Assembly (NCBI RefSeq): GCF_009184635.1
Contig: NZ_WELI01000007.1
Coordinates: 186,001-250,000 of the forward strand
DNA length: 64,000 bases
Reading direction: 5' to 3'
From: Rudanella paleaurantiibacter
Lineage (GTDB): Bacteria > Bacteroidota > Bacteroidia > Cytophagales > Spirosomataceae
Below, piece after piece: positions 16,534 to 24,624 of this stretch. The notes under the pieces were generated by a model. That model worked only from the letters and a program-made list of their open reading frames with translations, made no database searches and had not been told where the DNA came from. Within the stretch, counting starts at the first letter, position 1, and each line of letters opens with the position of its first letter. The translations under genes were made by a program, and so were the position numbers.

Positions 16534-16580
16534 AGCGCAGACCCGAAAGCTGAAAAACTTTCGAGGCCTGCGCTTCGTTT
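16534..16580 (+). terminator. Terminator between the unknown gene and ferritin
   Basis: AGCGCAG (16534-16540) pairs with CTGCGCT (16568-16574), and CGAAAG/CTTTCG pair inside; followed by a T-rich run. Confidence 0.8.
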
Positions 16581-16611
16581 TTCCAGCAGTAACAGCTATA
16601 ACCTATCAGTC

Positions 16612-17139
16612 ATGAAGAATCTACTTCGTTTACATACATCGCTCAAAGAAGAAATTGAAATCGCCCTTAATGCACAGGTGAAAATGGAGGCTGAAGCTTC
16701 GCATAAATACCAGGCTATGGCTTCGTGGCTGGAGCAGAACGGTTACGAACACTCAGCTAATTATTTATACCGGCAGGCAGATGAGGAGCGCGCGCATAGC
16801 CTGAAAATTTTCCGTTACATCAACGAGATGGGCGGCAGCGCTATTACCCCGGCCGTGGGTGAAGTGACGCTCGACTTTACCAGTTTCCGGTCGGTGTTTG
16901 AAGCGGCTCTCCAAAGCGAAATAGCCGTGACACACGCCATCAACCGGATTGTGGGTAAATGCCGGCAGGTAGATGATTATGCGACCGAAAGCTTCATGAT
17001 GTGGTTTGTGAACGAGCAGCGTGAAGAAGAGCGTAACGCTCGTCGGGCGCTTGAGCTTTGTGATTTGATTGAAGAAACCGGAACCGGTAAATATACCTTA
17101 GATAAGGAGATTGCTAAGATTAGCGCGGAAGAGGAGTAA
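16612..17139 (+). CDS. ftnA: Non-haem ferritin
   Basis: A 175-residue four-helix-bundle ferritin, the normal length. It stores iron by oxidising Fe(II) at a ferroxidase centre inside a 24-subunit cytosolic shell. Visible centre residues include Glu in the first helix (EIEIALNAQVKMEAEASHKY), the DEERAH motif of helix B (about 57-62) and QSEIAVT and EQREEERNA in helices C and D. It has its own terminator (17162-17194). No clear promoter is visible in the 37 bases between it and the preceding terminator, so transcription may start in that region at a non-standard promoter or read through. Confidence 0.95.
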   Translation: MKNLLRLHTSLKEEIEIALNAQVKMEAEASHKYQAMASWLEQNGYEHSANYLYRQADEERAHSLKIFRYINEMGGSAITPAVGEVTLDFTSFRSVFEAALQSEIAVTHAINRIVGKCRQVDDYATESFMMWFVNEQREEERNARRALELCDLIEETGTGKYTLDKEIAKISAEEE

Positions 17140-17161
17140 TAAAGTACCTTGTCTGGGCAAC

Positions 17162-17194
17162 AAAAAGCGAGTGTGAAAGTCACACTCGCTTTTT
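17162..17194. terminator. Bidirectional terminator after ferritin
   Basis: Perfect 15-base arms 17162-17176 and 17180-17194 with A- and T-tracts. Confidence 0.95.
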
Positions 17195-17274
17195 GTTTTA
17201 TGTATCCTGTAGCTTTACCCTAACCTGGGAGGTCAGGTAAAACAAACAGATTCAATGAAAAGAAAGCTGGTGTC

Positions 17275-17766
17275 CTACTCTAGTCGTTTGGCGGTGATCC
17301 GTCGCCATTTGTAGGGCAGCTGATTCTGAAGATCAACTTTGTCGTTTTGAATAATCAGTATCTCCTCCGAAAGCGTCCTGATGGTGTAGTTGCCGAATAA
17401 TTGTCGGCTTACGTCGGAGTACCGTGGGGATCCGTCTGGAGTAGCTTTAAGGTCTATTTCTAGTCCTGTGTCCACGGTACCATCATCCGCGGTGATCCGA
17501 TACCTGAACTCTTCTTGGTTGTAGTACAACGGACAGGTGTTTACTCGCCGGTTGTTGCCACTGCCGCATTTTTCGAACGACAACGTCAGGTTGGTAGGTA
17601 TGATTATTGAATCGGCTTTAGCTATCTGATTCCCATACTCAATACTTTCGATACGCCATAAGCCATCAATCTGGCGAACGGCCTGTAAACGGTCTGAGCA
17701 AGCTGTGGAGAGTATACTCAATAAAAGTACTACAAAAGCTTTAGGTGTAACACGGCTTGGTTTCAT
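17275..17766 (-). CDS. Predicted lipoprotein, lipocalin-like N-terminus
   Basis: A 163-residue protein with a signal ending in the lipobox LSTAC, so lipid-anchored in the envelope. The mature part begins with a DGLWRIESIEYGNQ segment, the Gly-x-Trp pattern of lipocalin-like proteins, and contains two cysteines (FEKCGSGNNRR and VNTCPLYY) that could form a disulfide. The C-terminal strands (LFGNYTIRTLSEEILIIQND) fit a small beta-barrel. Function unknown. It is convergent with ferritin and downstream of dnaG on the same strand but 170 bases away. Confidence 0.7.
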   Translation of the reverse strand: MKPSRVTPKAFVVLLLSILSTACSDRLQAVRQIDGLWRIESIEYGNQIAKADSIIIPTNLTLSFEKCGSGNNRRVNTCPLYYNQEEFRYRITADDGTVDTGLEIDLKATPDGSPRYSDVSRQLFGNYTIRTLSEEILIIQNDKVDLQNQLPYKWRRITAKRLE

Positions 17767-17938
17767 GAAGAGTTGCGGTTGAGTACTTATCGTTTCAACT
17801 TTGTAATAGGTCGATACTAACCTCTCTTATGTAACTGATGTCTGAAAATATTCTCTTGCCGATGAGAAACAGCATACCCTACTTTAAATAGTTGGTTGCC
17901 TAAAACAGTATTGCCAGAAGTTGCAAAGGGTTTTGGCA

Positions 17939-20026
17939 TTACCCGCTGATCACCGTCCCCAGCAACTTGGCAATTTCCACGTCGACCCGTTTGTAGTGCA
18001 TGTATTCGGCCATCAGGCGGTCGCTTTCGTCGGGGTCGGTTGTTTCGACGATACCCCGCCGAATTTCGAGCATCTTTTGTTCGGCCAGCATTTTCTTAAT
18101 CCGCAAAATGTTGCCGTAAGCGGCATCGGCCAGAATAGACACATCTTCTTCAGATGGGACAATAATCTCGTGTTTGAGCCAGCCATCGCTGATTTCGTGG
18201 CGGGGTGTAGTCAGATTGATGGCCTCCCGGTGGGTTTCAATCTGTTCGGGTTTCCGCAAAAAATCGTCGGCGGTCAGAATATCACCGTGCAGGTAAGCCT
18301 CCCGAAACAGGGTAAGCATGAGATTGTAGGGAGACGTCTGAAAATCAATACCATCCAGCTCCGACAGCACGTACTGGCACAGCGTAATGCCCGGTTCCAG
18401 TTCGCGCGTGCCGTAATTAACCAGGAGCCGGATGCACTCTTCCTCCTGAAACGACAGGCCCGAGCGCTCCGGTTTGGGGGCTGTGCGGGCCTCGGGCGTG
18501 GGTGCAGGAGGGGCAATGCCCGCCGGGATGTCGTCCAGAAAAAAGTCGTCGGGTGGGCCGTCGATGCCAGCCTCCGAGAGCAGGGCGTTGATGTCGGCGA
18601 GCGATGCATCGGGAGCTGAACCCCGGTTGACCGGGCCGTTTTGGGGGCGGTTCTGATCGCGGTCGCGCTGCCGTTGCTGATCGCGGCTTTGTTGCTCCTG
18701 CTGTTTGCGCATCAGGCGGTTTCCTTCGCTGATGAGGGTTTGCTCATCAACCCGCAATTGAGCGGCCGTTGTGCGGAAGAAAACCTGCCGTTGCAGGGCG
18801 TCGGGAATCCGAATAATGCTGCTGACCACCTCGCCGATGACCTCGGCCCGCTTAAACGGATTGTCGCCCGCGTCGCGTAGCAACACATCGGTTTTGAACC
18901 GGATAAAGTCGCTCGTATGGCTTTTGATATAGGCTTTGAACGCTTCGGCCCCCACACGCCGGACGTAGCTGTCGGGGTCTTCACCATCCGGGAACGTAAC
19001 AATGCTCACATTGAGGCCCTCTTCGAGTACCATATCGAGCCCGCGCAGGGCGGCCTTGATACCGGCCGCGTCGCCATCGTACAGGATGGTTACGTTTTGG
19101 GTGAATCGCCCGATGAGCCGAATCTGCTCGATCGTGAGCGACGTGCCCGACGAAGCCACTACGTTTTTGATGCCAGCCTGGTGCAGGGAAATTACATCCG
19201 TATAGCCCTCCGTTAGGTAACAAACGTCTTCCTGCCGAATCGTTTGTTTAGCCTGATATATACCGTACAGAACGGCACTTTTATGGTAGACCTCGGTTTC
19301 AGGTGAGTTAAGGTACTTGGGCTGGTTCTTGTCATTGACCAGAATCCGGGCCCCAAACGCGATAACCCGCCCCGAGACGTTGTGGATCGGGAACATGACC
19401 CGCCCCCGAAACCGGTCGAAAACCCGGTCGCGTTTAGACCCACCGTCATCGGTTTTGTTCAGAATCAGACCCGCCTTTTCGAGCAGGTCGCGACTATAAC
19501 CACGTCGTTCAGCTTCCTGCAACAGTCCGTCCCAGCTGTTGAGGCTGTAGCCGAGTTCAAAAGCCTGAATAGTGGGTGTGGTAAACCCCCGTTCGCGGAA
19601 GTAGCTCAGGCCGATACTTTGGCCTTCATCGTGATTAGTGAGCAGCTCGGCAAAGTACGTCTTGGCAAAGTTTAGTACGATGAACAGGCTCTCGCGTTCG
19701 TTTTGCTTGAGCAGGTCTTCGGGCGTGGGGGCCTGTTCCTCAATTTCAATGCCATATTTTTTGGCTAGAAAACGTAGTGCTTCCCCGTAACCGATGTTCT
19801 CGATGTCCATCACAAACCGCACGGGATCACCGGCTTTGCCACAACCAAAGCACTTGTAGATCTGCCGGGCCGGATTGACGTTGAACGACGGCGTTTTTTC
19901 GTTGTGAAACGGGCAACAGGCAATATAATTACTACCCCGTTTTTTGAGCGAGACAAAATCGCCGACAACTTCTACAATGTCGGCGGCTTGTTTGATTCGT
20001 TCGATGGTATCGTCGGGGATGCGCAT
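17939..20026 (-). CDS. dnaG: DNA primase
   Basis: A 695-residue DnaG, which makes RNA primers at the replication fork. The CHC2 zinc-binding domain has Cys38, His41, Cys59 and Cys62 (CPFHNEKTPSF to CFGCG). The RNA polymerase domain runs from about 120 to 330 with LTEGYTDVISLHQ and the Toprim element ILYDGDAAGIKAA. A Gln/Arg-rich, disordered linker (about 430-470) precedes the C-terminal DnaB-binding helical domain. Longer than E. coli DnaG (581) because of the linker. Divergent from the haloperoxidase-like gene, with its own -7 element at 20055-20062. Confidence 0.97.
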   Translation of the reverse strand: MRIPDDTIERIKQAADIVEVVGDFVSLKKRGSNYIACCPFHNEKTPSFNVNPARQIYKCFGCGKAGDPVRFVMDIENIGYGEALRFLAKKYGIEIEEQAPTPEDLLKQNERESLFIVLNFAKTYFAELLTNHDEGQSIGLSYFRERGFTTPTIQAFELGYSLNSWDGLLQEAERRGYSRDLLEKAGLILNKTDDGGSKRDRVFDRFRGRVMFPIHNVSGRVIAFGARILVNDKNQPKYLNSPETEVYHKSAVLYGIYQAKQTIRQEDVCYLTEGYTDVISLHQAGIKNVVASSGTSLTIEQIRLIGRFTQNVTILYDGDAAGIKAALRGLDMVLEEGLNVSIVTFPDGEDPDSYVRRVGAEAFKAYIKSHTSDFIRFKTDVLLRDAGDNPFKRAEVIGEVVSSIIRIPDALQRQVFFRTTAAQLRVDEQTLISEGNRLMRKQQEQQSRDQQRQRDRDQNRPQNGPVNRGSAPDASLADINALLSEAGIDGPPDDFFLDDIPAGIAPPAPTPEARTAPKPERSGLSFQEEECIRLLVNYGTRELEPGITLCQYVLSELDGIDFQTSPYNLMLTLFREAYLHGDILTADDFLRKPEQIETHREAINLTTPRHEISDGWLKHEIIVPSEEDVSILADAAYGNILRIKKMLAEQKMLEIRRGIVETTDPDESDRLMAEYMHYKRVDVEIAKLLGTVISG

Positions 20027-20054
20027 GGTGATAAAAGCAGAGTCAATCGGTAGT

Positions 20055-20062
20055 CAAAGATA
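20055..20062 (-). promoter_or_regulatory. -7 element TATCTTTG for dnaG
   Basis: Exact TAnnTTTG on the minus strand, about 30 bases before the dnaG start; no clear -33 TTG. Confidence 0.45.
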
Positions 20063-20141
20063 CGACAAGAATCAGCTTTGGAGATGACACCTATTAGGCC
20101 CTCCGCCATCATAGGTACAGGTTCTCTTAACTGGCATCACT

Positions 20142-20171
20142 TTTGCTTTAAATTGGGTGAGGCTAAATTTG
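20142..20171 (+). promoter_or_regulatory. Promoter of the PAP2/haloperoxidase gene
   Basis: TTTG at 20142-20145, 18 bases, TAAATTTG at 20164-20171. The predicted start near 20178 gives a leader of about 23 bases to the ATG at 20201. Confidence 0.55.
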
Positions 20172-20200
20172 TGTAACCAAACTCGGTTGCATGTGTGCGC

Positions 20201-21616
20201 ATGGAAAAAAATCTACAAACCATAGTATCGGCGCCAAAGGCTGGGGTCGTCGCTAAATTCCGGAACAGATCGTCTTTTCTTTTCCTGTTCGTTGCCGTCC
20301 TGTTTCTGGAATCGTGCCGACAGCAAACGGAAGAAAACAACGTAACCCCACAGCCTAACGGTAATACAGCCGATCAGATCGACAATACCGTGGCTCTGAG
20401 CTGGTCGGATATGACCCTCCGGCTCGTCAGGAATAGCCCTGGTTTTTCGCCCCCTGTGGCCGCCCGGGCCATTGGCTATGCCGGGGTAACTATGTATGAA
20501 TCCGTAGTTGCCGGTATCCCGACGAAGCGGTCGTTGGTAGGGCAGTTGCAAGGCCTTACTACCTTGCCTGCAGCAGAAGCGAATAAGGCATATAACTGGG
20601 CTCTGTCGGCCAATGCTGCGCAGGCTGTTGTTTTGAAAGGCCTGTTTGCCAATACAAACGACGCTTACAAAGCCAAAATTGACTCGGTCGAAACGGCGTT
20701 GCTCAATCAGTACAAATCGGGTGACGTGGCTGTGAATGAACGTTCGATAGCGTACGGGAAAAGTATTGGGCAGGCCATTTTTGAGTGGTCGAAAACAGAC
20801 GGCGGACACGAAGGGTACACGCGCAATTTCCCGGCCGACTACAAAGTACTGACAGGAGCTGGTTTTTGGGAGCCCACCGACGCCCGTAAAGTTCCCCTAC
20901 AACCGTATTGGGGGCAGGTTCGTACCATGTTGGCCCGCAATGCAGCGTTGCCAGTACCGTCTATCATTCCGTATTCAACCCAGATTACTTCATCGTTTTT
21001 TGCCCAGAATCTGGAAGTGTACACCAAAGGGAAGTCATTAACGCAGGAGGAAAAAGAGATTGCTGTTTGGTGGGCCGATGATCCGAGCGATACATTCACG
21101 CCCCCAGGGCACTCGTATAACCTGGCCCGGATTGCTATCCGAACAGCCAAGGTAGATTTAGCGAAATCAGCCGAAGCGCTGGCGCGGGTAGGAATTGCGG
21201 TTAATGATGCGTTTATCTGTTGCTGGAAGTGCAAGTTTACCTACAACAATATTCGTCCGCAGAGCTACGTACGGTACTTTATTGATCCAAACTGGATGCC
21301 GTTGCTGTCTACTCCGCCTTTCCCCGGCTTTATGTCAGGACATGCCACTCAGTCGGGCGCTGCGGCCATTGTACTGTCTGAAGTGTTTGGCAGCAATTTC
21401 TCCTTTACCGATGATTCGCATGTGAACCGTGTCCGGGACACCAAGCGGAACGCCGATTTTAAAGCCCGTTCTTTTAAGTCGTTCTGGGAAACGGCCGAAG
21501 AGTCGTCGTACTCTCGCTTCCTGGGTGGTATTCATACCCGTCAGGACAATGACACTGGCTTGCGCGAAGGCCGTAAGGTGGGGCAGAACATTAATGCCTT
21601 AGCCTGGAATAAATAA
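20201..21616 (+). CDS. PAP2/vanadium-dependent haloperoxidase superfamily lipoprotein
   Basis: A 471-residue protein with a lipoprotein-like signal ending LFLESC. The C-terminal half has all three parts of the PAP2/haloperoxidase active site in order: K-x6-RP (KFTYNNIRP, about 345-353), SGH (FMSGHAT, about 379-381) and SR-x5-H-x3-D (SRFLGGIHTRQD, about 438-449). These residues bind phosphate or vanadate. The protein is thus an acid phosphatase or a vanadium haloperoxidase in the periplasm or outer membrane; the length and the N-terminal helical domain favour the haloperoxidase-like branch. I use the ATG at 20201, not the GTG two codons earlier. Single-gene unit. Confidence 0.85.
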   Translation: MEKNLQTIVSAPKAGVVAKFRNRSSFLFLFVAVLFLESCRQQTEENNVTPQPNGNTADQIDNTVALSWSDMTLRLVRNSPGFSPPVAARAIGYAGVTMYESVVAGIPTKRSLVGQLQGLTTLPAAEANKAYNWALSANAAQAVVLKGLFANTNDAYKAKIDSVETALLNQYKSGDVAVNERSIAYGKSIGQAIFEWSKTDGGHEGYTRNFPADYKVLTGAGFWEPTDARKVPLQPYWGQVRTMLARNAALPVPSIIPYSTQITSSFFAQNLEVYTKGKSLTQEEKEIAVWWADDPSDTFTPPGHSYNLARIAIRTAKVDLAKSAEALARVGIAVNDAFICCWKCKFTYNNIRPQSYVRYFIDPNWMPLLSTPPFPGFMSGHATQSGAAAIVLSEVFGSNFSFTDDSHVNRVRDTKRNADFKARSFKSFWETAEESSYSRFLGGIHTRQDNDTGLREGRKVGQNINALAWNK

Positions 21617-21631
21617 GCCTTAAAGGGTAAA

Positions 21632-21683
21632 GCAGAAAGGGAGAAGGGAAACGGATAAAACCGTCTGCCTTCTCCCTTTCTGC
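21632..21683. terminator. Terminator between the haloperoxidase-like gene and radC
   Basis: Perfect 16-base arms 21632-21647 and 21668-21683; the loop has a second small hairpin (ACGG/CCGT). The arms consist of the word gagaaaggg and its complement, in the style of the word-repeat hairpins elsewhere in the window. Confidence 0.85.
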
Positions 21684-21694
21684 GTTTTGCTCTG

Positions 21695-22390
21695 TTACAA
21701 CAACCCTTCGTCGGCGAAGCTGAGGTACGCCCGATCGGTAAAGATCAGATGGTCGAGGACCGGAATATCCAGGAGTTTACCACCTTCCCGTAGTTTGCGG
21801 GTGAGGTCTTTATCGGCCTGCGAGGGGGTTAGGTTTCCTGAAGGGTGGTTGTGCACCAAAATGATCGAACTGGCCAAGTTTTCGACGGCCTGTTTGAAAA
21901 TCAGCTTTGGATCAGCAACCGTACCCGAAACGCCCCCGGCGCTGATCTGAACAGGACGCAGTACCTCATTGGCCCGGTTGAGTAATAAAATCCAGAATTC
22001 TTCGTGTGGTTTGTCGAGCAGATGCGGCCTGATTTCCTCGTAGGCATCCCGTGAGCAGGTGATACGAGTGCGTTGGGGCCGGTCTTGTTCGCGCCGACGC
22101 CGACCCAGTTCAAGGGCGGCTACAATGCTAATGCCCTTGGCCTCGCCAATCCCCCTGAACTTCGACAAGTCTTTTACGCTCAGCTTCGCCAGCTCGTTGA
22201 GGTTGTTACCTACGCTTTGTAAGATGATTTTGGAAACATCAACGGCCGTGAGGTCGGTAGTTCCCGACCCGATCAGAATGGCGATCAACTCGGCGTCGGA
22301 GAGAGCAGCCCGGCCTTTGAGCATCAGTTTCTCACGGGGGCGGTCTTCCTCGGCCCAGCTGAGAATTTTGCGGGGATTATCGTAGTTCAT
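21695..22390 (-). CDS. radC: RadC/JAB-domain protein
   Basis: A 231-residue protein: an N-terminal UPF0758/HhH part with LSKFRGIGEAKGISIVAALELG (about 76-97) and a C-terminal JAB1/MPN metal-binding domain with HNHPSGNLTPSQAD (about 181-194), the H-x-H...S-x2-D zinc-binding motif. The historic link to DNA repair is disputed; the family is best called RadC or MPN-type. It is preceded by the rpsT terminator, so it has its own transcription or some read-through. Confidence 0.93.
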   Translation of the reverse strand: MNYDNPRKILSWAEEDRPREKLMLKGRAALSDAELIAILIGSGTTDLTAVDVSKIILQSVGNNLNELAKLSVKDLSKFRGIGEAKGISIVAALELGRRRREQDRPQRTRITCSRDAYEEIRPHLLDKPHEEFWILLLNRANEVLRPVQISAGGVSGTVADPKLIFKQAVENLASSIILVHNHPSGNLTPSQADKDLTRKLREGGKLLDIPVLDHLIFTDRAYLSFADEGLL

Positions 22391-22401
22391 GACGGTAGGG
22401 C

Positions 22402-22436
22402 AAAAAAAAACCTCACACGGGTACGTGTAAGGTTTT
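22402..22436 (-). terminator. Terminator of rpsT
   Basis: On the minus strand 22436-22424 pairs with 22419-22407 over 13 bases (one wobble) and is followed by a run of T; it sits 12 bases before the radC start. Confidence 0.85.
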
Positions 22437-22489
22437 CATAAATCGTTGGTAGGTAATGGCTGATCGGGATCAGCAAATCACAACAACAA

Positions 22490-22756
22490 TTAGGCAGCTG
22501 CCTGAGCTAGCTTGTTTACAAAACGAGCCAGTTTCGACTTGTTGTTTGAGGCTTTATTCTTGTGAATAACATTGCGCTTCGCCAGTTTGTCGAGCGCAGA
22601 TGCTACTTTCTTGTACAGTTCAACAGCCATTGCGTGATCGTGTGTCTCACGGAGAGACTTGACCAAATTCCGGGTTGTTTTGTGCTGGTAACGGTTCAGT
22701 AAACGCTTCTTGGCACTCGACCGGATGGCTTTCTTCGCAGATTTGTGATTTGCCAT
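22490..22756 (-). CDS. rpsT: 30S ribosomal protein S20 (bS20)
   Basis: An 88-residue very basic protein starting MANHKSAKKAIRSSAKKR, as in all S20 proteins; normal length. It binds 16S rRNA near the foot of the 30S subunit. An in-frame ATG 14 codons upstream exists but overlaps the transcription start region; the conserved N-terminus and the promoter at 22796 decide for 22756. It ends in a hairpin terminator at 22402-22436. Confidence 0.97.
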   Translation of the reverse strand: MANHKSAKKAIRSSAKKRLLNRYQHKTTRNLVKSLRETHDHAMAVELYKKVASALDKLAKRNVIHKNKASNNKSKLARFVNKLAQAAA

Positions 22757-22795
22757 TTTGTATGTAAACGAATTTCTTGTTTCGCAAAAGAGTTG

Positions 22796-22826
22796 CAAAA
22801 GTACGGCTTCTTTCTCAGAACATCAA
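22796..22826 (-). promoter_or_regulatory. Promoter of rpsT
   Basis: On the minus strand TTG (22826-22824), 20 bases, TACTTTTG (22803-22796): full consensus match. Start predicted near 22790, leader about 34 bases. Confidence 0.65.
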
Positions 22827-22851
22827 CACTTTGTACTGAAATTTAAGAAGT

Positions 22852-23013
22852 TGCCCTGTATGCACTCAGAACCAACCTGGTCGGACAAAATGTACCATTG
22901 GGTGGTGCTGGTACGCCAGCCCGGTGGTGCGCCACCCCGGTCGGGCTATTAAGCCGAATTTAGCCTTGCGGCTCAGCGAAGTACCACTTCGCTGTACAAA
23001 ATGCCCTGTATGC
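22852..23013. repeat. Direct repeat pair bounding a hairpin-rich element
   Basis: TGCCCTGTATGC occurs at 22852-22863 and 23002-23013. Between them lie two adjacent imperfect copies of a 16-base unit, each partly palindromic (TGG...CCA), and a stem-loop at 22975-22993. Could be a small degenerate mobile element or a structured RNA; no transposase nearby. Confidence 0.45.
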
Positions 23014-23086
23014 CCTTAATGACCAACATTTAAAACGGTGTCGGCCCGGTTCAGCGCGATCTACCTAATGGTGGCCATCGATTGGG

Positions 23087-23485
23087 TTACTGCTGAATAT
23101 CGGCGTTGATGACCAGGATATTTTCCCAGGCGGCTTCGTTCTCAGCTTTAAACGTTTTGAAGGGAGCGCTCTGTTGAAAATTTTTCATGTCCTCTTCGCT
23201 CTGAAACGTCAGATAGTGGACTACGTCATACGAATTTGACCGGCCTGCGGGCTCAATGGTCCGTCCTGCACTGTAATTTACGATGGCTTTGGTTTCACGC
23301 TTCAACGCAGCAAATGCATGCATATGGCGCTCAACAGCTTCTTTCTCAGTGCTGTTTTTGAACTTCACGCAAAAAATTTGCTGTTTTAATGCTTTTCTTG
23401 CAGGAGAGTAAGCTCCGTAGATGAAAAGCCCGAAGGCACAGAATACAGCGACAATTAGCAGGTAACCTTTTGATTTGCGATTCAT
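23087..23485 (-). CDS. Dabb-domain (stress-responsive A/B barrel) protein with N-terminal anchor
   Basis: A 132-residue protein. Residues about 7-25 (YLLIVAVFCAFGLFIYGAY) form a membrane anchor. The remainder fits a single Dabb domain: FCVKFKNSTEKEAVERH, then YDVVHYLTFQSEEDMKNFQQ and the short helix before the last strand. Dabb proteins are dimeric ferredoxin-like barrels with varied or unknown roles. The anchored form would sit on the periplasmic side. It is divergent from the phospholipase-like gene. Confidence 0.8.
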   Translation of the reverse strand: MNRKSKGYLLIVAVFCAFGLFIYGAYSPARKALKQQIFCVKFKNSTEKEAVERHMHAFAALKRETKAIVNYSAGRTIEPAGRSNSYDVVHYLTFQSEEDMKNFQQSAPFKTFKAENEAAWENILVINADIQQ

Positions 23486-24581
23486 TGTTATGTTCTTTTG
23501 CGTTTCAGCAAAATATTGTTCTGTTAAAATAGCTCCTTGCTTTAAAAGTTTAATATTTTCTTTGCAAAGTACTATATTCGTTCAAAGGTATCTATTTTTG
23601 CTCTGGTTGTATGCGTTCAGCCCACTTTTTTTTGTGGCAGAAACACAAGCCGGTGCTGCAATGAATAAGCCAAATTGGGGTTTCCACTCGCATCGGCAGA
23701 TCAATCGGTTAGCGGTTTTCACGCTGCCCGCCGAGATGATGCCTTTTTTCAAACGTCATATTGATTACCTGACCGATAATGCAGTGAATCCGGACCGTCG
23801 GCGGGTGGCCGTAGTGGGCGAGGCTCCCCGGCATTTTATTGACCTCGACGATTACCCCGATACCACAAGCGCAACCCTACCTCGCTACTACAAGGATGCA
23901 GTTAACCGATACGGAGAGGATACACTGGCTGCTCATGGCATAGTGCCCTGGCACATTCAGTTGGCCAAATACCAATTGACCGAGGCTTTCCGAACGCGTA
24001 ATGTTCGTCAGATCCTCCGATTGGCCGCCGATTTAGGGCATTATATTGCTGATGCTAACGTGCCTTTACATACTACCCGGAACTACAATGGGCAGCTGAC
24101 CAATCAGCAGGGGATTCATGGTTTTTGGGAATCGCGTTTACCGGAGTTGTTCAGCCATCAGTTCGATTTTGTTGTAGGGCCTGCCGACTACGTTGAGTCG
24201 CCCCAGAAAGCAGCCTGGCGGGCCGTTTTCCGGGCTCACGCTGCTCTTGATTCTGTATTGCGTACCGAGCAGGAGCTCACGGCCGAAGTAGGTGATACCC
24301 GTAAGTTTGGATTTGAGGACCGCAATGGAGTAACGACGAAGGTTTATTCCGAAGTGTTTTCGGCGCAGTACCACGAGCGCCTGAAAGGGCAGGTAGAGCG
24401 ACAGATGCGCGCGTCGGTGAAAATGGTCGGTGATTTCTGGTACACCTGTTGGGTAGACGCGGGGCAGCCTGACCTACGCCAACTGGCCCGGCAGGAGCTA
24501 ACCGAAGTGGATAAAAATGAAGAAGCCGCCGAGCAAAAAAGTTGGCTCAGGCGGCTCTTTATGGTTCGTTCAGAAGATTAG
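23475..24581 (+). CDS. Zinc-dependent phospholipase C-like / S1-P1 nuclease-fold protein
   Basis: The mature domain begins at Trp about residue 68 (NWGFHSHRQINRLAVF) and carries the metal ligands of the PLC/P1 nuclease fold: H-x-H near the start, HFIDLDDY (about 115), DLGHYIADANVPLHTT (about 185-200) and HGFWESRLPEL (about 215-225). In this family a Trp near the mature N-terminus binds zinc, so a signal peptide is needed; FLLWLYAFSPLFFVAE (about 41-56) would serve. The start is unsettled: ATG at 23475 overlaps the divergent gene, ATG at 23661 removes the signal, and TTG at 23598 would just include its core. It probably hydrolyses phosphate esters outside the cytosol. Confidence 0.75.
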   Translation: MRFIVMFFCVSAKYCSVKIAPCFKSLIFSLQSTIFVQRYLFLLWLYAFSPLFFVAETQAGAAMNKPNWGFHSHRQINRLAVFTLPAEMMPFFKRHIDYLTDNAVNPDRRRVAVVGEAPRHFIDLDDYPDTTSATLPRYYKDAVNRYGEDTLAAHGIVPWHIQLAKYQLTEAFRTRNVRQILRLAADLGHYIADANVPLHTTRNYNGQLTNQQGIHGFWESRLPELFSHQFDFVVGPADYVESPQKAAWRAVFRAHAALDSVLRTEQELTAEVGDTRKFGFEDRNGVTTKVYSEVFSAQYHERLKGQVERQMRASVKMVGDFWYTCWVDAGQPDLRQLARQELTEVDKNEEAAEQKSWLRRLFMVRSED

Positions 24582-24591
24582 TGAGCAGCGG

Positions 24592-24620
24592 CAGTGGGCA
24601 GTACGTTAGACTGCCTACTG
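24592..24620. terminator. Bidirectional hairpin between the phospholipase-like and M23 genes
   Basis: Arms 24592-24602 and 24610-24620 (CAGTGGGCAGT and ACTGCCTACTG) pair with one mismatch. The word cagtaggcagt is the same one that builds the hairpin at 29006-29104. Confidence 0.7.
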
Positions 24621-24624
24621 GAAT

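Larger units (their letters stand above)
22757..23086. other. 330-base intergenic region with rpsT promoter and a structured element
   Basis: Holds the rpsT promoter (22796-22826) and then about 190 bases of GC-rich, hairpin-forming sequence bounded by two copies of TGCCCTGTATGC (22852-22863 and 23002-23013). Inside are two tandem 16-base units (22909-22924 and 22925-22940) and a 7-base stem AGCGAAG/CTTCGCT (22975-22993). No credible coding frame. Confidence 0.5.

Noticed and set aside
22758-22952. 64-codon plus-strand frame upstream of the structured element
   Set aside because: It covers the rpsT promoter and has no conserved features.
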